Shown: positions 1 to 9,765, numbered from the stretch's first letter. The stretch is DNA of 64,000 nucleotides from Phycobacter azelaicus (GCF_014884385.1 NZ_WKFH01000003.1:372001-436000); one strand, 5' to 3'. The notes: generated from the letters alone by a model not told the origin. Program-made: numbers and translations.

Positions 1-1254
1 GCCGAAGGCCTGCACGTCTTTGGCACTGGCCAGTGCGGCCCGCAGGAGATCGCCGGTGTGATGGCCGCCCTATGCGGGCGGCTGGTCGCTCCCGGTCCCT
101 CCGGCTCTCCTTTTCGCGGTCGCAGCGACGTAATCCCCACCGGGCGCAACCTTTTTACCACCGATCCACGGGCGGTGCCCTCGCGGGCGGCGCATGCACA
201 AGGGGTCAAACTGGCGGAAGAGCTGCTGCGCCGCCATCTTCAGGATCATGGCGACTGGCCCAAAGGGCTCGTTATCGATCTGTGGGGGTCGGCCACCATG
301 CGCACCGCGGGCGAGGAATTCGCCATGGCCCTGCACCTGGCGGGCTTAGCCCCGAAATGGGATGAAGGCTCTGAAAGGGTCTCGGGCTTTGAGATATTGC
401 CCATGTCGATGCTGAATCGCCCCCGAATCGACGTGACCTTGCGGGTCTCCGGTCTCTTTCGCGATGTCTTTCCCGGCTTGGCCCAGATGTTCGAAGCCGC
501 CGCCGGCGCTCTCGCAGACCGGGACGAGGCTGAGACCGACAATCCCTACCTGGCAGAAGCGCCGCGCGTCTTTGGCCCCAAACCCGGACAGTATGGTCTG
601 TCTATGGGCGCGCACATGGACGACTATTCCGATGAAGCGCGCGCTGCAGCTGGTGAGGCCTGGCTCAATGCCTCCTCTCATGCCATCGACGCAAAGGGCG
701 ATATCGCCGAAGCACGCGGGGCGCTTGAAGACCGCCTGAAGGGCGTCGACAGCTTCGTACACCTGCAGGACCTGCCTGAAACGGACATCCTCGTGGCGTC
801 TGACTATGCAGCGCATGAGGCCGGCTTTGCTGCCGCCATGGCGCGTATCGGCCAAAAGGCGCCTGCCCTTTATCACCTTGACGCCACCCACCCCGATGCA
901 CCGCAGGCACGTTCCTTAGGCGAAGAGATTGCCCGCGTTACCCGTGCCCGTGCCGCCAACCCGGATTGGGCCACATCCATGATGCGCCACGGATTTCGCG
1001 GTGGCGCCGAGATTGCTGCTACGCTGGATCATATGGCTGCCTTTGCCCACCTCGCACAGGCTGTACCGCCGCATCTGTTCGACCTTTACTTCGAAGCGAC
1101 GCTGGGTCGCGACGACTTGGTGGAGTTCCTCGAGCGCGAAAACCCCGATGCCCTAGCTGCCATGAGGGACCGTTTCCGCGCCCTGCAAGAGGGTGGTCTC
1201 TGGGTCACCCGCCGCAACTCGATCATTGCAACTCTCGAAAGCGGCGCGGCATGA
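1..1254 (+). CDS. cobN: Cobaltochelatase large subunit CobN, C-terminal part (5' end outside window)
   Basis: Only the last 417 codons are present; the reading frame is open from base 1, so the gene starts upstream. CobN is the large subunit of the aerobic, ATP-dependent cobaltochelatase (CobNST) that inserts Co(II) into hydrogenobyrinic acid a,c-diamide in the cytoplasm. The piece shows typical CobN C-terminal text: GRNLFTTDPRAVPSR, then IDLWGSATMRTAGEE and PRIDVTLRVSGLFRDVFP. The stop overlaps the cobG start (ATGA at 1251-1254), so the two are translationally coupled. CobS and CobT, the other chelatase subunits, are not in the window. Full-length relatives are about 1100-1300 residues. Confidence 0.93.
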   Translation, partial: AEGLHVFGTGQCGPQEIAGVMAALCGRLVAPGPSGSPFRGRSDVIPTGRNLFTTDPRAVPSRAAHAQGVKLAEELLRRHLQDHGDWPKGLVIDLWGSATMRTAGEEFAMALHLAGLAPKWDEGSERVSGFEILPMSMLNRPRIDVTLRVSGLFRDVFPGLAQMFEAAAGALADRDEAETDNPYLAEAPRVFGPKPGQYGLSMGAHMDDYSDEARAAAGEAWLNASSHAIDAKGDIAEARGALEDRLKGVDSFVHLQDLPETDILVASDYAAHEAGFAAAMARIGQKAPALYHLDATHPDAPQARSLGEEIARVTRARAANPDWATSMMRHGFRGGAEIAATLDHMAAFAHLAQAVPPHLFDLYFEATLGRDDLVEFLERENPDALAAMRDRFRALQEGGLWVTRRNSIIATLESGAA

Positions 1255-2411
1255 GCGGTGCGCCCAAGGTATACGGCTGGTGCCCCGGCGCCCTGCGCCC
1301 GATGGTGTCGGGCGACGGGCTGGTGGTCCGTATCCGCGCGCCAATGGGACGGCTTGCGCCTGAGCAGGCGCGCGGTGTGGCAGACCTCTGCGAAACCCAC
1401 GGCAATGGCCTGCTGGACCTCTCCGCCCGCGCGAACTTGCAGATGCGCGGCATTCGGGAACAAGACCACGCGGCCCTGCTCTCTGGCCTGCGCGACCTCG
1501 GCCTCCTGGACACAGAGGAGACCGCAGAGGCGCGCCGCAACATCATGCTCACCCCGTTCTGGGCTAAAGGGGATGACAGCACCGCGATCGCAAGTGATCT
1601 GGCCAAGGCCTTGACGGCAGCGACGGACCTGGAATTGCCCGGCAAATTCGGCTTTGCCGTGGATTGCGGTGCGGCGCCAGTGCTGCAAGAAGCCGCCGCG
1701 GACATTCGCATTGAGCGCGCAGATACTGGCTTGGTCTTGCGTCCCGATGGCGAACGCGTTGGCTTGCGCGTGACTCGCGACACCGCTGCAGCCGAAGCGA
1801 TCAACTTGGCGCGCTGGTTTCTTGATACCGGAGGTGCAACAGGCGGGCGCGGGCGGATGAAGGCACATCTTGCCAAGGGAACCCCGCTCCCCGCCGGCTA
1901 TAGCGAGACATCCATCGAGCCAGGCCAACAGCCCAAACCCGGCCCCGTGGCGACAGGCTTGCTGGTCGCCTTGGAGTTCGGCCAGATGAACGCGAAAACC
2001 CTTAAGGCACTGGCAGACCAAGGCCCCTTGCGCCTCACCCCCTGGCGAATGCTGCTGATCGAAGGCGCCAGCGACATTGCCTCCCTGCCCGGCCTGATCC
2101 TCGATGCAACGGATCCGCGCCTGCGGGTCTCCGCCTGCACCGGAGCGCCCGGCTGCCTGCAGGCGCTGTCCCCCACCCGCGATCTGGCGCGCGACCTGGC
2201 ACCTTTCGTACCACAAGGCGCGCATCTGCACGTCTCGGGGTGCGCCAAGGGCTGCGCCCACCCCGACCCTGCGCCCCTGACCTTGACCGCCACCGGACGC
2301 GACAGATTTGCTCTGATCCGCCATGGCACCGCCGCCGATGAGCCGCTAGAACACCCCCTGAGCGCGCGCGAGCTGCGTGCCGCTCCCGAACGACTGACAG
2401 AGGGCAGCTGA
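1251..2411 (+). CDS. cobG: Precorrin-3B synthase CobG
   Basis: 386 residues. CobG is an Fe-S/siroheme-type monooxygenase that uses O2 to make precorrin-3B, the step that marks the aerobic B12 route. The protein has the nitrite/sulfite-reductase-like fold: an N-terminal ferredoxin-like half (CPGALRPM near residue 12, then ARANLQMRG near 60) and a C-terminal cluster region with RVSACTGAPGC and HVSGCAKGCAHP, which supply the cysteines of the 4Fe-4S site. I chose ATG 1251, which overlaps the cobN stop by 4 nt; the longer open frame upstream lies inside cobN and is a shadow. cobH starts 2 nt after the stop. Confidence 0.92.
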   Translation: MSGAPKVYGWCPGALRPMVSGDGLVVRIRAPMGRLAPEQARGVADLCETHGNGLLDLSARANLQMRGIREQDHAALLSGLRDLGLLDTEETAEARRNIMLTPFWAKGDDSTAIASDLAKALTAATDLELPGKFGFAVDCGAAPVLQEAAADIRIERADTGLVLRPDGERVGLRVTRDTAAAEAINLARWFLDTGGATGGRGRMKAHLAKGTPLPAGYSETSIEPGQQPKPGPVATGLLVALEFGQMNAKTLKALADQGPLRLTPWRMLLIEGASDIASLPGLILDATDPRLRVSACTGAPGCLQALSPTRDLARDLAPFVPQGAHLHVSGCAKGCAHPDPAPLTLTATGRDRFALIRHGTAADEPLEHPLSARELRAAPERLTEGS

Positions 2412-2412
2412 C

Positions 2413-3042
2413 ATGCTCCATACCTATGAAACTGACGGCGCAAAGATCTACGCCGAGAGCTTTGCCACCATCCGCGCCGAGGCCGATCTGGACCGGTTCA
2501 CCCGAGATGAGGAAAGCGTCGCCGTGCGTATGATCCATGCTGCAGGCATGGTCGGCCTTGAAGAGTACATCCGCTTTTCCCCCGGCATGGCCGAAACCGC
2601 CCGCGCCGCGTTGGCTTCCGGCGCTCCGATCCTCTGCGACGCCTATATGGTCAGCGAAGGTATCACCCGCCCGCGCCTGCCCGCTGGTAACGAGGTCATC
2701 TGCACCCTACGTGATCCAAGGGTGCCGGATATGGCCAAGGAGATGGGCAACACCCGCTCCGCCGCCGCGCTGGAGCTGTGGCGCCCCAAACTGGACGGTG
2801 CCCTGGTTGCCATCGGGAACGCCCCAACGGCACTGTTTCATTTGCTCAACATGCTGAAAGACTCCGCCTGCCCGCGCCCTGCGGCCATCATCGGCTGCCC
2901 GGTTGGCTTTGTCGGCGCCATGGAATCCAAGGAGGCCTTGATGGAGGATCTGCCAGTGCCTTCTATGATCGTGAAGGGGCGCCTTGGCGGCTCTGCCATC
3001 ACCGTGGCTGCGGTCAACGCGCTCGCCAGCTGGAAAGAGTGA
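2413..3042 (+). CDS. cobH: Precorrin-8X methylmutase CobH
   Basis: 209 residues, the usual family length. CobH moves the C-11 methyl group to C-12, turning precorrin-8X into hydrogenobyrinic acid. The catalytic histidine lies in AVRMIHAAGMVG near residue 43. Other family marks are DAYMVSEGITRPRLP and the C-terminal GCPVGFVGAMESKEAL. It sits 2 nt after cobG and 2 nt before cobI in a tightly packed forward operon, so it probably shares one transcript with them. Confidence 0.95.
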   Translation: MLHTYETDGAKIYAESFATIRAEADLDRFTRDEESVAVRMIHAAGMVGLEEYIRFSPGMAETARAALASGAPILCDAYMVSEGITRPRLPAGNEVICTLRDPRVPDMAKEMGNTRSAAALELWRPKLDGALVAIGNAPTALFHLLNMLKDSACPRPAAIIGCPVGFVGAMESKEALMEDLPVPSMIVKGRLGGSAITVAAVNALASWKE

Positions 3043-3044
3043 TC

Positions 3045-3761
3045 ATGGGCAAGGTTATCTGCGCAGGGCTTGGCCCGGGCGATCCTGAGTTGATGAGCGT
3101 GAAATCGCACCGGGCCATAGCAAGCGCCCGCCATGTTGCCTATTTCCGCAAGGCCGGTCGCAAGGGGCAGGCGCGCGCTATCGTCGATGACCTCTTGCCG
3201 AAAGGCGTGCAGGAACACGCGATGGAATACCCGGTCACGACCGAGATCCATTTTTCCGACCCCGAGTACAACCGCATCCTGTCCGCATTCTACGACGACT
3301 GGGCAGACCGGCTGGAGGAGATCACCCGCACCGAGGACGTGGTGGTCCTGTGTGAAGGCGATCCCTTTCTCTATGGCTCCTTCATGCATCTGCACAGCCG
3401 CCTTCAGGGCCGCGCCGAGGTCGAGATCATTCCCGGCATCACCGGCATGTCTGGCTGCTGGACCGCCACCGATCAGCCGATAACCTGGGGCGATGACGTG
3501 CTGACGGTCGCCATGGCCACGCTCAGCGAGGAAGAACTGACCGAGCGCGCAAAGGGCACCGATGCGCTTGTGGTGATGAAGATCGGTCGCAATCTGCCAA
3601 AACTGCGACGCGCGCTCGCAACTGCGGGGAAACTGGATGACGCCTGGCTGGTTGAACGTGGCACAATGCCCGGTCAGACTGTGCAAAAATTGACCGAAGT
3701 GACGGGCGATGTGCCTTACTTCTCTATCGTGCTCGTTCACGGACAGGGGCGCCGCCCATGA
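3045..3761 (+). CDS. cobI: Precorrin-2 C20-methyltransferase CobI
   Basis: 238 residues. A tetrapyrrole methylase that uses SAM to methylate precorrin-2 at C-20, giving precorrin-3A. The N-terminal GLGPGDPELMSVKSHRAI is the class signature, and CEGDPFLYGSFMHLH and IIPGITGMSGCW form the SAM/substrate cleft. The start ATG 3045 lies 2 nt after the cobH stop; a longer upstream frame would run through cobH and is rejected. The stop overlaps cobJ by 4 nt. The GITGMSG segment separates this group from the CobJ and CobM methylases in the same operon. Confidence 0.93.
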   Translation: MGKVICAGLGPGDPELMSVKSHRAIASARHVAYFRKAGRKGQARAIVDDLLPKGVQEHAMEYPVTTEIHFSDPEYNRILSAFYDDWADRLEEITRTEDVVVLCEGDPFLYGSFMHLHSRLQGRAEVEIIPGITGMSGCWTATDQPITWGDDVLTVAMATLSEEELTERAKGTDALVVMKIGRNLPKLRRALATAGKLDDAWLVERGTMPGQTVQKLTEVTGDVPYFSIVLVHGQGRRP

Positions 3762-4522
3762 TCGCGCCATCGAAAAACGGATGGGTCGTGATAGCAGGAC
3801 TTGGCCCTGGGGATGAGGCACTGGTGACGCAGGAGGTGCGCGATACCATCGATGCCGCCACTGACATCGTTGGGTACATCCCCTACGTCAAACGGATCGC
3901 GCCGCGCGACGGCTTGACGCTTCATGCCTCTGACAACCGTGTCGAACTGGACCGCGCCACCCATGCGCTGGAAATGGCCGCAACCGGGAAGCGCGTTGTT
4001 GTGGTATCTTCAGGAGATCCGGGCGTATTCGCCATGGCCTCGGCCGTGTTCGAGGCGCTTGAAGCCGGACCGAAAGACTGGCTCGACCTCGACATCCGCG
4101 TCCTGCCCGGCATCACCGCGATGCTGGCAGCCGCAGCCCAGATCGGAGCGCCCCTGGGCCATGATTTCGCGGCGATCAACTTGTCCGACAATCTCAAGCC
4201 CTGGTCACTGATCGAAACCCGCCTGCGTGCGGCTGGCGAAGCGGGCTTTGCCATGGCTTTTTACAATCCGCGCTCCAAGTCTCGCCCACACCAGTTCGCC
4301 CGCGCGCTGGAAATCCTGCGCGACGCATGCGGCGGCGATACGCTGATCAGCTTTGCGCGTGATGTGACCAAACCGACGCAGCAGATCAACACCGTGGCCC
4401 TGAAGCACGCAACGCCAGAAATGGCGGACATGCGCACCATGGTGATCGTCGGCAACAGAGATACTCGGGCTATCGGGCGGTTTGTCTACACGCCCCGCTC
4501 TGCAGGGGATGCAACCTCGTGA
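3758..4522 (+). CDS. cobJ: Precorrin-3B C17-methyltransferase CobJ
   Basis: 254 residues. Performs SAM-dependent methylation at C-17 with ring contraction of precorrin-3B to precorrin-4. The N-terminal VVIAGLGPGDEALVT and the GYIPYVKRI segment near residue 35 are typical of CobJ/CbiH; SSGDPGVFAMASAV and PGITAMLAAAAQIGAPLGHDFAAINLSD follow. It overlaps the cobI stop by 4 nt. Its last 37 bases overlap the 3' end of cobK, which is read from the opposite strand, so the two transcripts converge here. Confidence 0.94.
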   Translation: MIAPSKNGWVVIAGLGPGDEALVTQEVRDTIDAATDIVGYIPYVKRIAPRDGLTLHASDNRVELDRATHALEMAATGKRVVVVSSGDPGVFAMASAVFEALEAGPKDWLDLDIRVLPGITAMLAAAAQIGAPLGHDFAAINLSDNLKPWSLIETRLRAAGEAGFAMAFYNPRSKSRPHQFARALEILRDACGGDTLISFARDVTKPTQQINTVALKHATPEMADMRTMVIVGNRDTRAIGRFVYTPRSAGDATS

Positions 4523-5256
4523 TCAGCGCCGCCCCGAAGCCAACCCATCACCTGTTCGACCGAAGCCAAAACCCTGCGTTCCGGGACTTTGGGGCGTGCG
4601 ATCATGATCACAGGCACGCCAAGCTCGCGAGCCGCCTGCAGTTTGGCTTCGGCGCCGCTTCCGCCGGCATTTTTGGAAACCACATGTGTAATGCCATGGG
4701 CCTGCATCAGCGATCTGTCTCCCATCACATCGAACGGGCCGCGGGCAATTTCCACACTGGTATTCGGCAGCGGCAAGGGCGCCTCTGGCGGGTCTACCAG
4801 GCGGAGAAGGTAATGGTTCTCAGGCTTTGCCGCAAAGGCCGACAGGTTCTGCTTTCCGATCGCGAGGAAAACTCGCGCACCCCGATCCGGGAGGGCTGCA
4901 ACGGCCTCTTCCAGTGTGGCAAGATGGGTCCAGCGATCACCCGTGTCGGCCTGCCAAGCAGGGCGTTCAAGCGCACACAGTGCAACACCCGCGTGTCCAC
5001 AGGCACGAACCGCATTGCTGCTCATCTGCGCCGCGAAGGGGTGCGTTGCATCAATCACATGGGTGATGCGCTCGTTTCGCAAGTAGGTCACCAGCCCCTC
5101 GACGCCACCAAACCCGCCCACCCGCAGGGCCAGGGGTTGGGACACGGGCTGCGCCGTACGGCCAGCATAGGAGAACACGGCATCGAGCCCGGCATCGGCC
5201 ACAGCAACCGCAAGACGCGAGGCTTCCGATGTGCCGCCCAATAGCAGGATGCGCAT
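4486..5256 (-). CDS. cobK: Precorrin-6A reductase CobK, antisense within the cob operon
   Basis: 256 residues. NADPH-dependent reductase converting precorrin-6A to dihydro-precorrin-6A. The N-terminal RILLLGGTSEASRLA is the nucleotide-binding start of the family, and VIDATHPFAAQMSSNA near residue 68 and VSKNAGGSGAEAKLQAARELGVPVIMIARP near the C-terminus are diagnostic. It lies on the minus strand while cobJ and cobL flank it on the plus strand. Its 3' end overlaps cobJ by 37 nt, and its start codon (5254-5256) overlaps the cobL start. Its promoter and ribosome site must therefore lie inside the 5' coding part of cobL; a GAGGG about 10 nt upstream could serve as ribosome site. Confidence 0.94.
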   Translation of the reverse strand: MRILLLGGTSEASRLAVAVADAGLDAVFSYAGRTAQPVSQPLALRVGGFGGVEGLVTYLRNERITHVIDATHPFAAQMSSNAVRACGHAGVALCALERPAWQADTGDRWTHLATLEEAVAALPDRGARVFLAIGKQNLSAFAAKPENHYLLRLVDPPEAPLPLPNTSVEIARGPFDVMGDRSLMQAHGITHVVSKNAGGSGAEAKLQAARELGVPVIMIARPKVPERRVLASVEQVMGWLRGGADHEVASPAERGV

Positions 5257-6457
5257 GATGTCTGACCCTCAAGAAAAACCCTGGCTGACTCTCGTCGGCC
5301 TCGGCGAAGATGGACTGGCGGGGCTTCAGGATGCAAGCCGGAAAGCCATTGCAGATGCCGAGGTCATTTTTGGAGGCCCGCGCCATCTTGAACTTGTAGA
5401 GGCGGGATCACGCGGCCAGCCCTGGCCGGTCCCTTTTTCAACCGCCCCGGTTCTGGCCGCGCGAGGACGTCGGGTGGTGGTTCTAGCCTCGGGCGATCCC
5501 TTCTGGCACGGCGCGGGCGGTTCTCTGCTGTCGGATCTGCACCGGGGCGAATGGATCTCGCACCCTGCGCCTTCGTGCTTCTCACTGGTCGCAAATACCC
5601 TTGGCTGGAAGCTGGAAGAAACACTCTGCCTCGGCCTTCATGCGGCGCCGTTCGAGAGGCTGACACCCGTGTTGAACAGGGGCAGGCGTATCATCTGCAC
5701 CCTGCGCGATGGCGCGGCCCCGGAAGCGCTGGCCAGATGGCTGGCTGAACAGGGCTTTGGTGCGACCGAAATCACAGTGATGGAGGCCATGGGCGGCCCG
5801 CGCCAACGGGTGCGCAGCCGGCGCGCAGATGTATTTGACCTGACGGACATTACCGCGCCCGTCATCGCCGCATTGGCGGTTACAGGTGCAAAAGGCCTGC
5901 CCCGCGCCAGCGGGTTACCCGACGATCTGTTCCTCAGCGACGGGCAGATCACCAAGCGCCCCATCCGCGCCCTGACCTTGTCCGCCTTGGCCCCGCGCGC
6001 GGGGGAACTCTTGTGGGACATCGGTGGCGGCTCCGGTTCGGTTTCGGTAGAATGGTGCCTTGCCGCGCCCGGCGCGCGCACCATCACCTTCGAGCCACGC
6101 GAGGATCGGATTGCCAATATCCGCGCCAATGCCGAACGGTTCGGGATCGAACACCAAATGAAAGCTGTGCTGGGCCGCGCGCCGGATGTGCTGGATGGGT
6201 TCGAGATGCCCGATTGTGTCTTCATCGGCGGCGGCGGCTCGCAGGCGCTATTGGATCACCTGTGGGCCGTGCTGCCATCTGGCACTCGGATTGTGGCCAA
6301 TGGCGTCACGTTGGAAACCGAAACACTTTTGATGCAGGCCCAGGCAACGTATGGCGGCGACATTTTGAAAGCCGAGATCGCCGAAGCTGGACCGCTTGGT
6401 TCCATGCGCGGCTGGGAGCGCGCGCGCCCCGTCCTTCAATGGAGTGTCATGCGATGA
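5255..6457 (+). CDS. cobL: Precorrin-6Y C5,15-methyltransferase (decarboxylating) CobL
   Basis: 400 residues with ATG 5255 as start (ATG 5258 is equally possible). A fused two-domain enzyme. The N-terminal tetrapyrrole methylase half (LTLVGLGEDGLAGL, then VVVLASGDPFWHGAGGSL) methylates C-5. The C-terminal CbiT-like half (LLWDIGGGSGSVSVEWCLAAP near residue 258) methylates C-15 and decarboxylates the C-12 acetate. The start lies back to back with the cobK start on the other strand. The stop overlaps cobE by 4 nt. The upstream frame from 5231 lies inside cobK and was not used. Confidence 0.93.
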   Translation: MMSDPQEKPWLTLVGLGEDGLAGLQDASRKAIADAEVIFGGPRHLELVEAGSRGQPWPVPFSTAPVLAARGRRVVVLASGDPFWHGAGGSLLSDLHRGEWISHPAPSCFSLVANTLGWKLEETLCLGLHAAPFERLTPVLNRGRRIICTLRDGAAPEALARWLAEQGFGATEITVMEAMGGPRQRVRSRRADVFDLTDITAPVIAALAVTGAKGLPRASGLPDDLFLSDGQITKRPIRALTLSALAPRAGELLWDIGGGSGSVSVEWCLAAPGARTITFEPREDRIANIRANAERFGIEHQMKAVLGRAPDVLDGFEMPDCVFIGGGGSQALLDHLWAVLPSGTRIVANGVTLETETLLMQAQATYGGDILKAEIAEAGPLGSMRGWERARPVLQWSVMR

Positions 6458-6831
6458 AAGTGGCAGGCTTCGGATTTCGCGAGGGTGCTACTGCGAACGA
6501 TCTCGCCGCCGCGCTGGCACTGACCGGGCATCGCCCCGATGGGCTGGCCTCGGTTGCCGCCAAGGCAGAGACACCAGCGTTCCGTGCCCTTTCTGCCAAG
6601 ATGAACCTGCCCGTTATCGCCCTGCCGGAAGAGGCTCTGCGCGGCACTTCGACCCTGACCTCATCCGACCGTATCCTGGCGCGGTTCGGAACTGGATCGC
6701 TGGCCGAAGCCGCCGCCCTTCTGGGCGCATGCCAGGGCGGCGATACCGCCACCGCCCGCCTGCTTGGCCCCCGAGTTGTTACCGCAGATGGTCTGGCCAC
6801 TGCGGCCATTGCTGAAAGACTGACCCCATGA
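6454..6831 (+). CDS. cobE: CobE / CbiG C-terminal-like cobalamin biosynthesis protein
   Basis: 125 residues, close to Pseudomonas CobE and to the C-terminal domain of CbiG. Family members are small, glycine-rich proteins with [12 protein letters not shown] at the start and a SxxDR element ([21 protein letters not shown]) in the middle; both are visible here. In the anaerobic route CbiG opens the lactone ring, while in the aerobic route the role of CobE is not well settled, although it is needed in vivo. It is coupled by 4-nt overlaps to cobL upstream and cobM downstream, which supports a part in the same pathway. Confidence 0.85.
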   Translation: MKVAGFGFREGATANDLAAALALTGHRPDGLASVAAKAETPAFRALSAKMNLPVIALPEEALRGTSTLTSSDRILARFGTGSLAEAAALLGACQGGDTATARLLGPRVVTADGLATAAIAERLTP

Positions 6832-7622
6832 CCGTTCACTTCATCGGCGCCGGACCCGGCGCACCCGATCTGATTACCCTGCGCGGGCGTGACCTGATCG
6901 CCGCCTGCCCCGTCTGCCTTTATGCCGGCTCGCTGGTGCCGGAGGCGCTGCTGCAGCACTGCCCGGAAGGCGCAAGGATCGTCAATACCGCGTCCATGTC
7001 GCTGGACGAAATCATGGCCGAGATCGAAGCCGCCCATGCCGCCGGTCAGGATGTGGCGCGGCTCCATTCAGGTGATCTGTCGGTCTGGTCCGCCATGGGC
7101 GAACAGCTTCGCCGCCTGCGGGATCTGGGCATTGCCTATGACGTAACGCCAGGCGTGCCAGCCTTCGCCGCCAGCGCCGCCGCCCTTGGCGCTGAACTGA
7201 CGCTACCCGGCGTAGCCCAATCGCTGGTGCTGACGCGCACCTCGGGGCGGGCGTCCACCATGCCCGAGGGCGAAACGCTGGAAAACTTCGCCCGCACCGG
7301 CGCAACACTCGCCATTCACCTGTCGGTGCATGTGCTGGACGATGTGGTGGCGCGGCTCACCCCCGCCTATGGCGCGGACTGCCCGGTTGCCATCGTCTGG
7401 CGCGCCTCCTGGCGGGATCAGAAGATCATCAAGGCCACCCTCGGCACATTGATCGAAGCCACAGATGGCGCGCGCGGACGGACCGCGCTGATCCTTGTAG
7501 GCCATGCCCTTGGCGCCGAGGATTTTGACGAAAGCTGCCTTTACGCGCAGGATTACGATCGGCGCTACCGCCCGCAAAGCGCCGACAGCCAATGGGCCAG
7601 TTGGAGCGATGGTGATGACTGA
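6828..7622 (+). CDS. cobM: Precorrin-4 C11-methyltransferase CobM
   Basis: 264 residues. SAM-dependent methylation of precorrin-4 at C-11. It shows [22 protein letters not shown] at the N-terminus, [13 protein letters not shown], then [16 protein letters not shown] and [22 protein letters not shown], all characteristic of CobM/CbiF. It overlaps cobE by 4 nt. Its last codons overlap the cobB start region by 8 to 14 nt, depending on which cobB start is used. Confidence 0.95.
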   Translation: MTVHFIGAGPGAPDLITLRGRDLIAACPVCLYAGSLVPEALLQHCPEGARIVNTASMSLDEIMAEIEAAHAAGQDVARLHSGDLSVWSAMGEQLRRLRDLGIAYDVTPGVPAFAASAAALGAELTLPGVAQSLVLTRTSGRASTMPEGETLENFARTGATLAIHLSVHVLDDVVARLTPAYGADCPVAIVWRASWRDQKIIKATLGTLIEATDGARGRTALILVGHALGAEDFDESCLYAQDYDRRYRPQSADSQWASWSDGDD

Positions 7623-8949
7623 AACAGGAAACACCGGATCCTACCCGCCGGGCTTTATGATCTCGGCGCCCGCCTCAGGTACAGGCAAAACCACCGTGAT
7701 GCTAGGATTGTTGCGCGCACTGGCAGAGGATGGCCTTGCAGTTCAACCCTACAAAAGCGGTCCCGATTACATCGACCCGGCCTTTCACCTTGCCGCGGCG
7801 GGCCGCGCCTCTTTCAACCTCGACACCTGGGCGATGGATAGCGGCCTGCTGGATGCCGTTGCCGGTCAGGCAAGCGATGCGCAGATCTGCGTCGGCGAAG
7901 GCTCCATGGGTCTGTACGATGGCGTGGCGACACGCGGGCAAAGCGGCTTTGGCTCTTCCGCGGAAACCGCAAAGCGCATGGGCTGGCCGGTGGTGCTGGT
8001 CGTGGATGTGGGCGGTCAGGCGCAATCGGCAGCGGCCACGGCGCTGGGATTTCGCGCCTATGATCCCGACCTGCCCTTTGCGGGCGTGATCCTCAACCGC
8101 GTTGCAAGCGCGCGCCACGAAAGACTGACCCGGCTTGGGATGGAGCGCGCTGGCATTCCCGTTCTCGGCTCCCTGCCCCGGCGCGGCGATCTCACCCTGC
8201 CGGAGCGCCATCTCGGCCTCATTCAGGCGGTGGAGCACCCGGATCTCGAAGCCGCCATCGCGGGCTATGCCGCATTCCTGCGCGACAACGTCGATCTGGA
8301 GGCAATCAAATCCGCCGCCCGCGCCGGAATTGCCCCCGCAGCGGCACATCTGCCGAACCCACCCGCCCAGCGCATCGCTCTGGCCCGTGATGCTGCGTTC
8401 TCGTTTACCTATCCGCATCTTCTGGAAGGCTGGCGGGCGGCGGGGGCCGAGATCCTGCCGTTTTCGCCGCTCGCGGATGAGGCTCCTGCGGCGGATGCCG
8501 ATCTTGTCTGGCTTCCGGGGGGATATCCCGAATTGCACGGCGGCAGACTGGCCGCTGCGGCAACCTTCCGCGCGGCTTTGCGCAAACACGCCCAAACCCG
8601 TCCGGTGCACGGCGAATGCGGCGGTTACATGGCCCTTGGCGAAGTGCTGGTCGACAAGGCAGGCAACCGGCACCAGATGGCCGGGCTGTTGGGCCTTGTC
8701 ACCTCCTACGAGAAGCGCAAGTTCCATCTGGGCTACCGCCGCGCGATCCTTCAGGCTCCGATGCCGGGGTTTGCGAGCGGCACCGCCCTACGCGGGCATG
8801 AGTTTCACTATTCGACCATTGTGGATGAGCCCGACGCCCCCCTTGCCAATGTGATGGATGCAGACGGCAACCCGGTGCCCGAAACCGGCTCGGTGCGCGG
8901 CCATGTGACCGGCACCTTCTTCCATCTCATCACTGGAGAGACCCCATGA
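7615..8949 (+). CDS. cobB: Hydrogenobyrinic acid a,c-diamide synthase CobB
   Basis: 444 residues from ATG 7615 (ATG 7609 is an in-frame alternative). Glutamine- and ATP-dependent amidation of the a and c side chains. The N-terminal P-loop-like [21 protein letters not shown] and [12 protein letters not shown] form the synthetase part. The C-terminal class I-like glutaminase part has [11 protein letters not shown] with the nucleophilic Cys near residue 338, and a closing GHEFHYST histidine. The longer open frame beginning at 7504 lies in cobM and is not supported. The stop overlaps cobA by 4 nt. Confidence 0.94.
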   Translation: MTETGNTGSYPPGFMISAPASGTGKTTVMLGLLRALAEDGLAVQPYKSGPDYIDPAFHLAAAGRASFNLDTWAMDSGLLDAVAGQASDAQICVGEGSMGLYDGVATRGQSGFGSSAETAKRMGWPVVLVVDVGGQAQSAAATALGFRAYDPDLPFAGVILNRVASARHERLTRLGMERAGIPVLGSLPRRGDLTLPERHLGLIQAVEHPDLEAAIAGYAAFLRDNVDLEAIKSAARAGIAPAAAHLPNPPAQRIALARDAAFSFTYPHLLEGWRAAGAEILPFSPLADEAPAADADLVWLPGGYPELHGGRLAAAATFRAALRKHAQTRPVHGECGGYMALGEVLVDKAGNRHQMAGLLGLVTSYEKRKFHLGYRRAILQAPMPGFASGTALRGHEFHYSTIVDEPDAPLANVMDADGNPVPETGSVRGHVTGTFFHLITGETP

Positions 8950-9677
8950 CCGGCTTTGTCAGTTTTGTCTCTTCCGGTCCCGGCGATCCTGAGCTTTTGA
9001 CCGTCAAGGCCGTGAGGCGGCTTGAGGTCGCGGATGCGGTGCTGTTTGACGATCTGTCGTCGGGTCCGATCCTTTCCCACGCCCGAAAGGACGCCGATCT
9101 GGTGGGAGTGGGCAAACGCGCCGGACGCCCTTCGCCCCGGCAAGATCACGTGAGCCAACTGTTGGTTGAATACGCGTCCACCGGCGCTCATGTGGTACGG
9201 CTGAAATCTGGTGATTCAGGGGTATTCGGTCGCCTTGAGGAAGAGATTACCGCCCTGCGCCGGGCCGGTATCGGCTTCGAGATTGTGCCCGGCGTCACTG
9301 CAGCCTCGGCAGCTGCCGCCGCTGCGAACATCCCTCTTACCCGCCGCCTGACCGCGCGGCGCTTGCAGTTCATTACCGGACATGACGTCACCGGCGGCCT
9401 GCCAGAGGACCTGAATATGGCCGCCCTTGCAGACCCCGAGGCCACAACGGTCGTCTACATGGGGAAACGCACTTTTGCTGCGCTGGCAGAGCGCCTGCTG
9501 GAGGCCGGACTGCCGCCGGAAACCCATGCGCTGATCGCGCTGGGTGTATCGACACCCGATCAGACCCTGTCCTGTCATACAGTAGGAGAGTTGCCGGATG
9601 TGCTGCGCGCGATGGAGACCAAGGCGCCAGTGCTTATCCTCTACGGGCCGCTGGCAGACGAGGACCTGCCGCACTGA
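8946..9677 (+). CDS. cobA: Uroporphyrinogen-III C-methyltransferase CobA
   Basis: 243 residues, the length of the single-domain SUMT rather than the fused CysG. It methylates uroporphyrinogen III at C-2 and C-7 to give precorrin-2, the entry point of the B12 branch. Visible signatures are FVSSGPGDPELLTVKAVRRLEVADAVLFDDL at the start, VVRLKSGDSGVFGRLEEE, and IVPGVTAASAAAAAANIPLTRR. It is the last gene of the forward cob run; about 90 bp separate it from the B12 riboswitch, and no clear terminator hairpin is seen between them. Confidence 0.94.
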   Translation: MTGFVSFVSSGPGDPELLTVKAVRRLEVADAVLFDDLSSGPILSHARKDADLVGVGKRAGRPSPRQDHVSQLLVEYASTGAHVVRLKSGDSGVFGRLEEEITALRRAGIGFEIVPGVTAASAAAAAANIPLTRRLTARRLQFITGHDVTGGLPEDLNMAALADPEATTVVYMGKRTFAALAERLLEAGLPPETHALIALGVSTPDQTLSCHTVGELPDVLRAMETKAPVLILYGPLADEDLPH

Positions 9678-9765
9678 TTCTGCCATATGCCGCAAATGAC
9701 ACATGGATGACGCGTCTGCCTCGTTGACAGCTTCTTGACGCCTGTGCCATCTCTCTATGACCAAC

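Noticed and set aside
1086..2324. A 412-codon open frame antisense to cobG
   Set aside because: It has the Gly/Ala/Arg-rich composition of a shadow frame in GC-rich DNA, no ribosome site, and lies opposite a gene with clear motifs.
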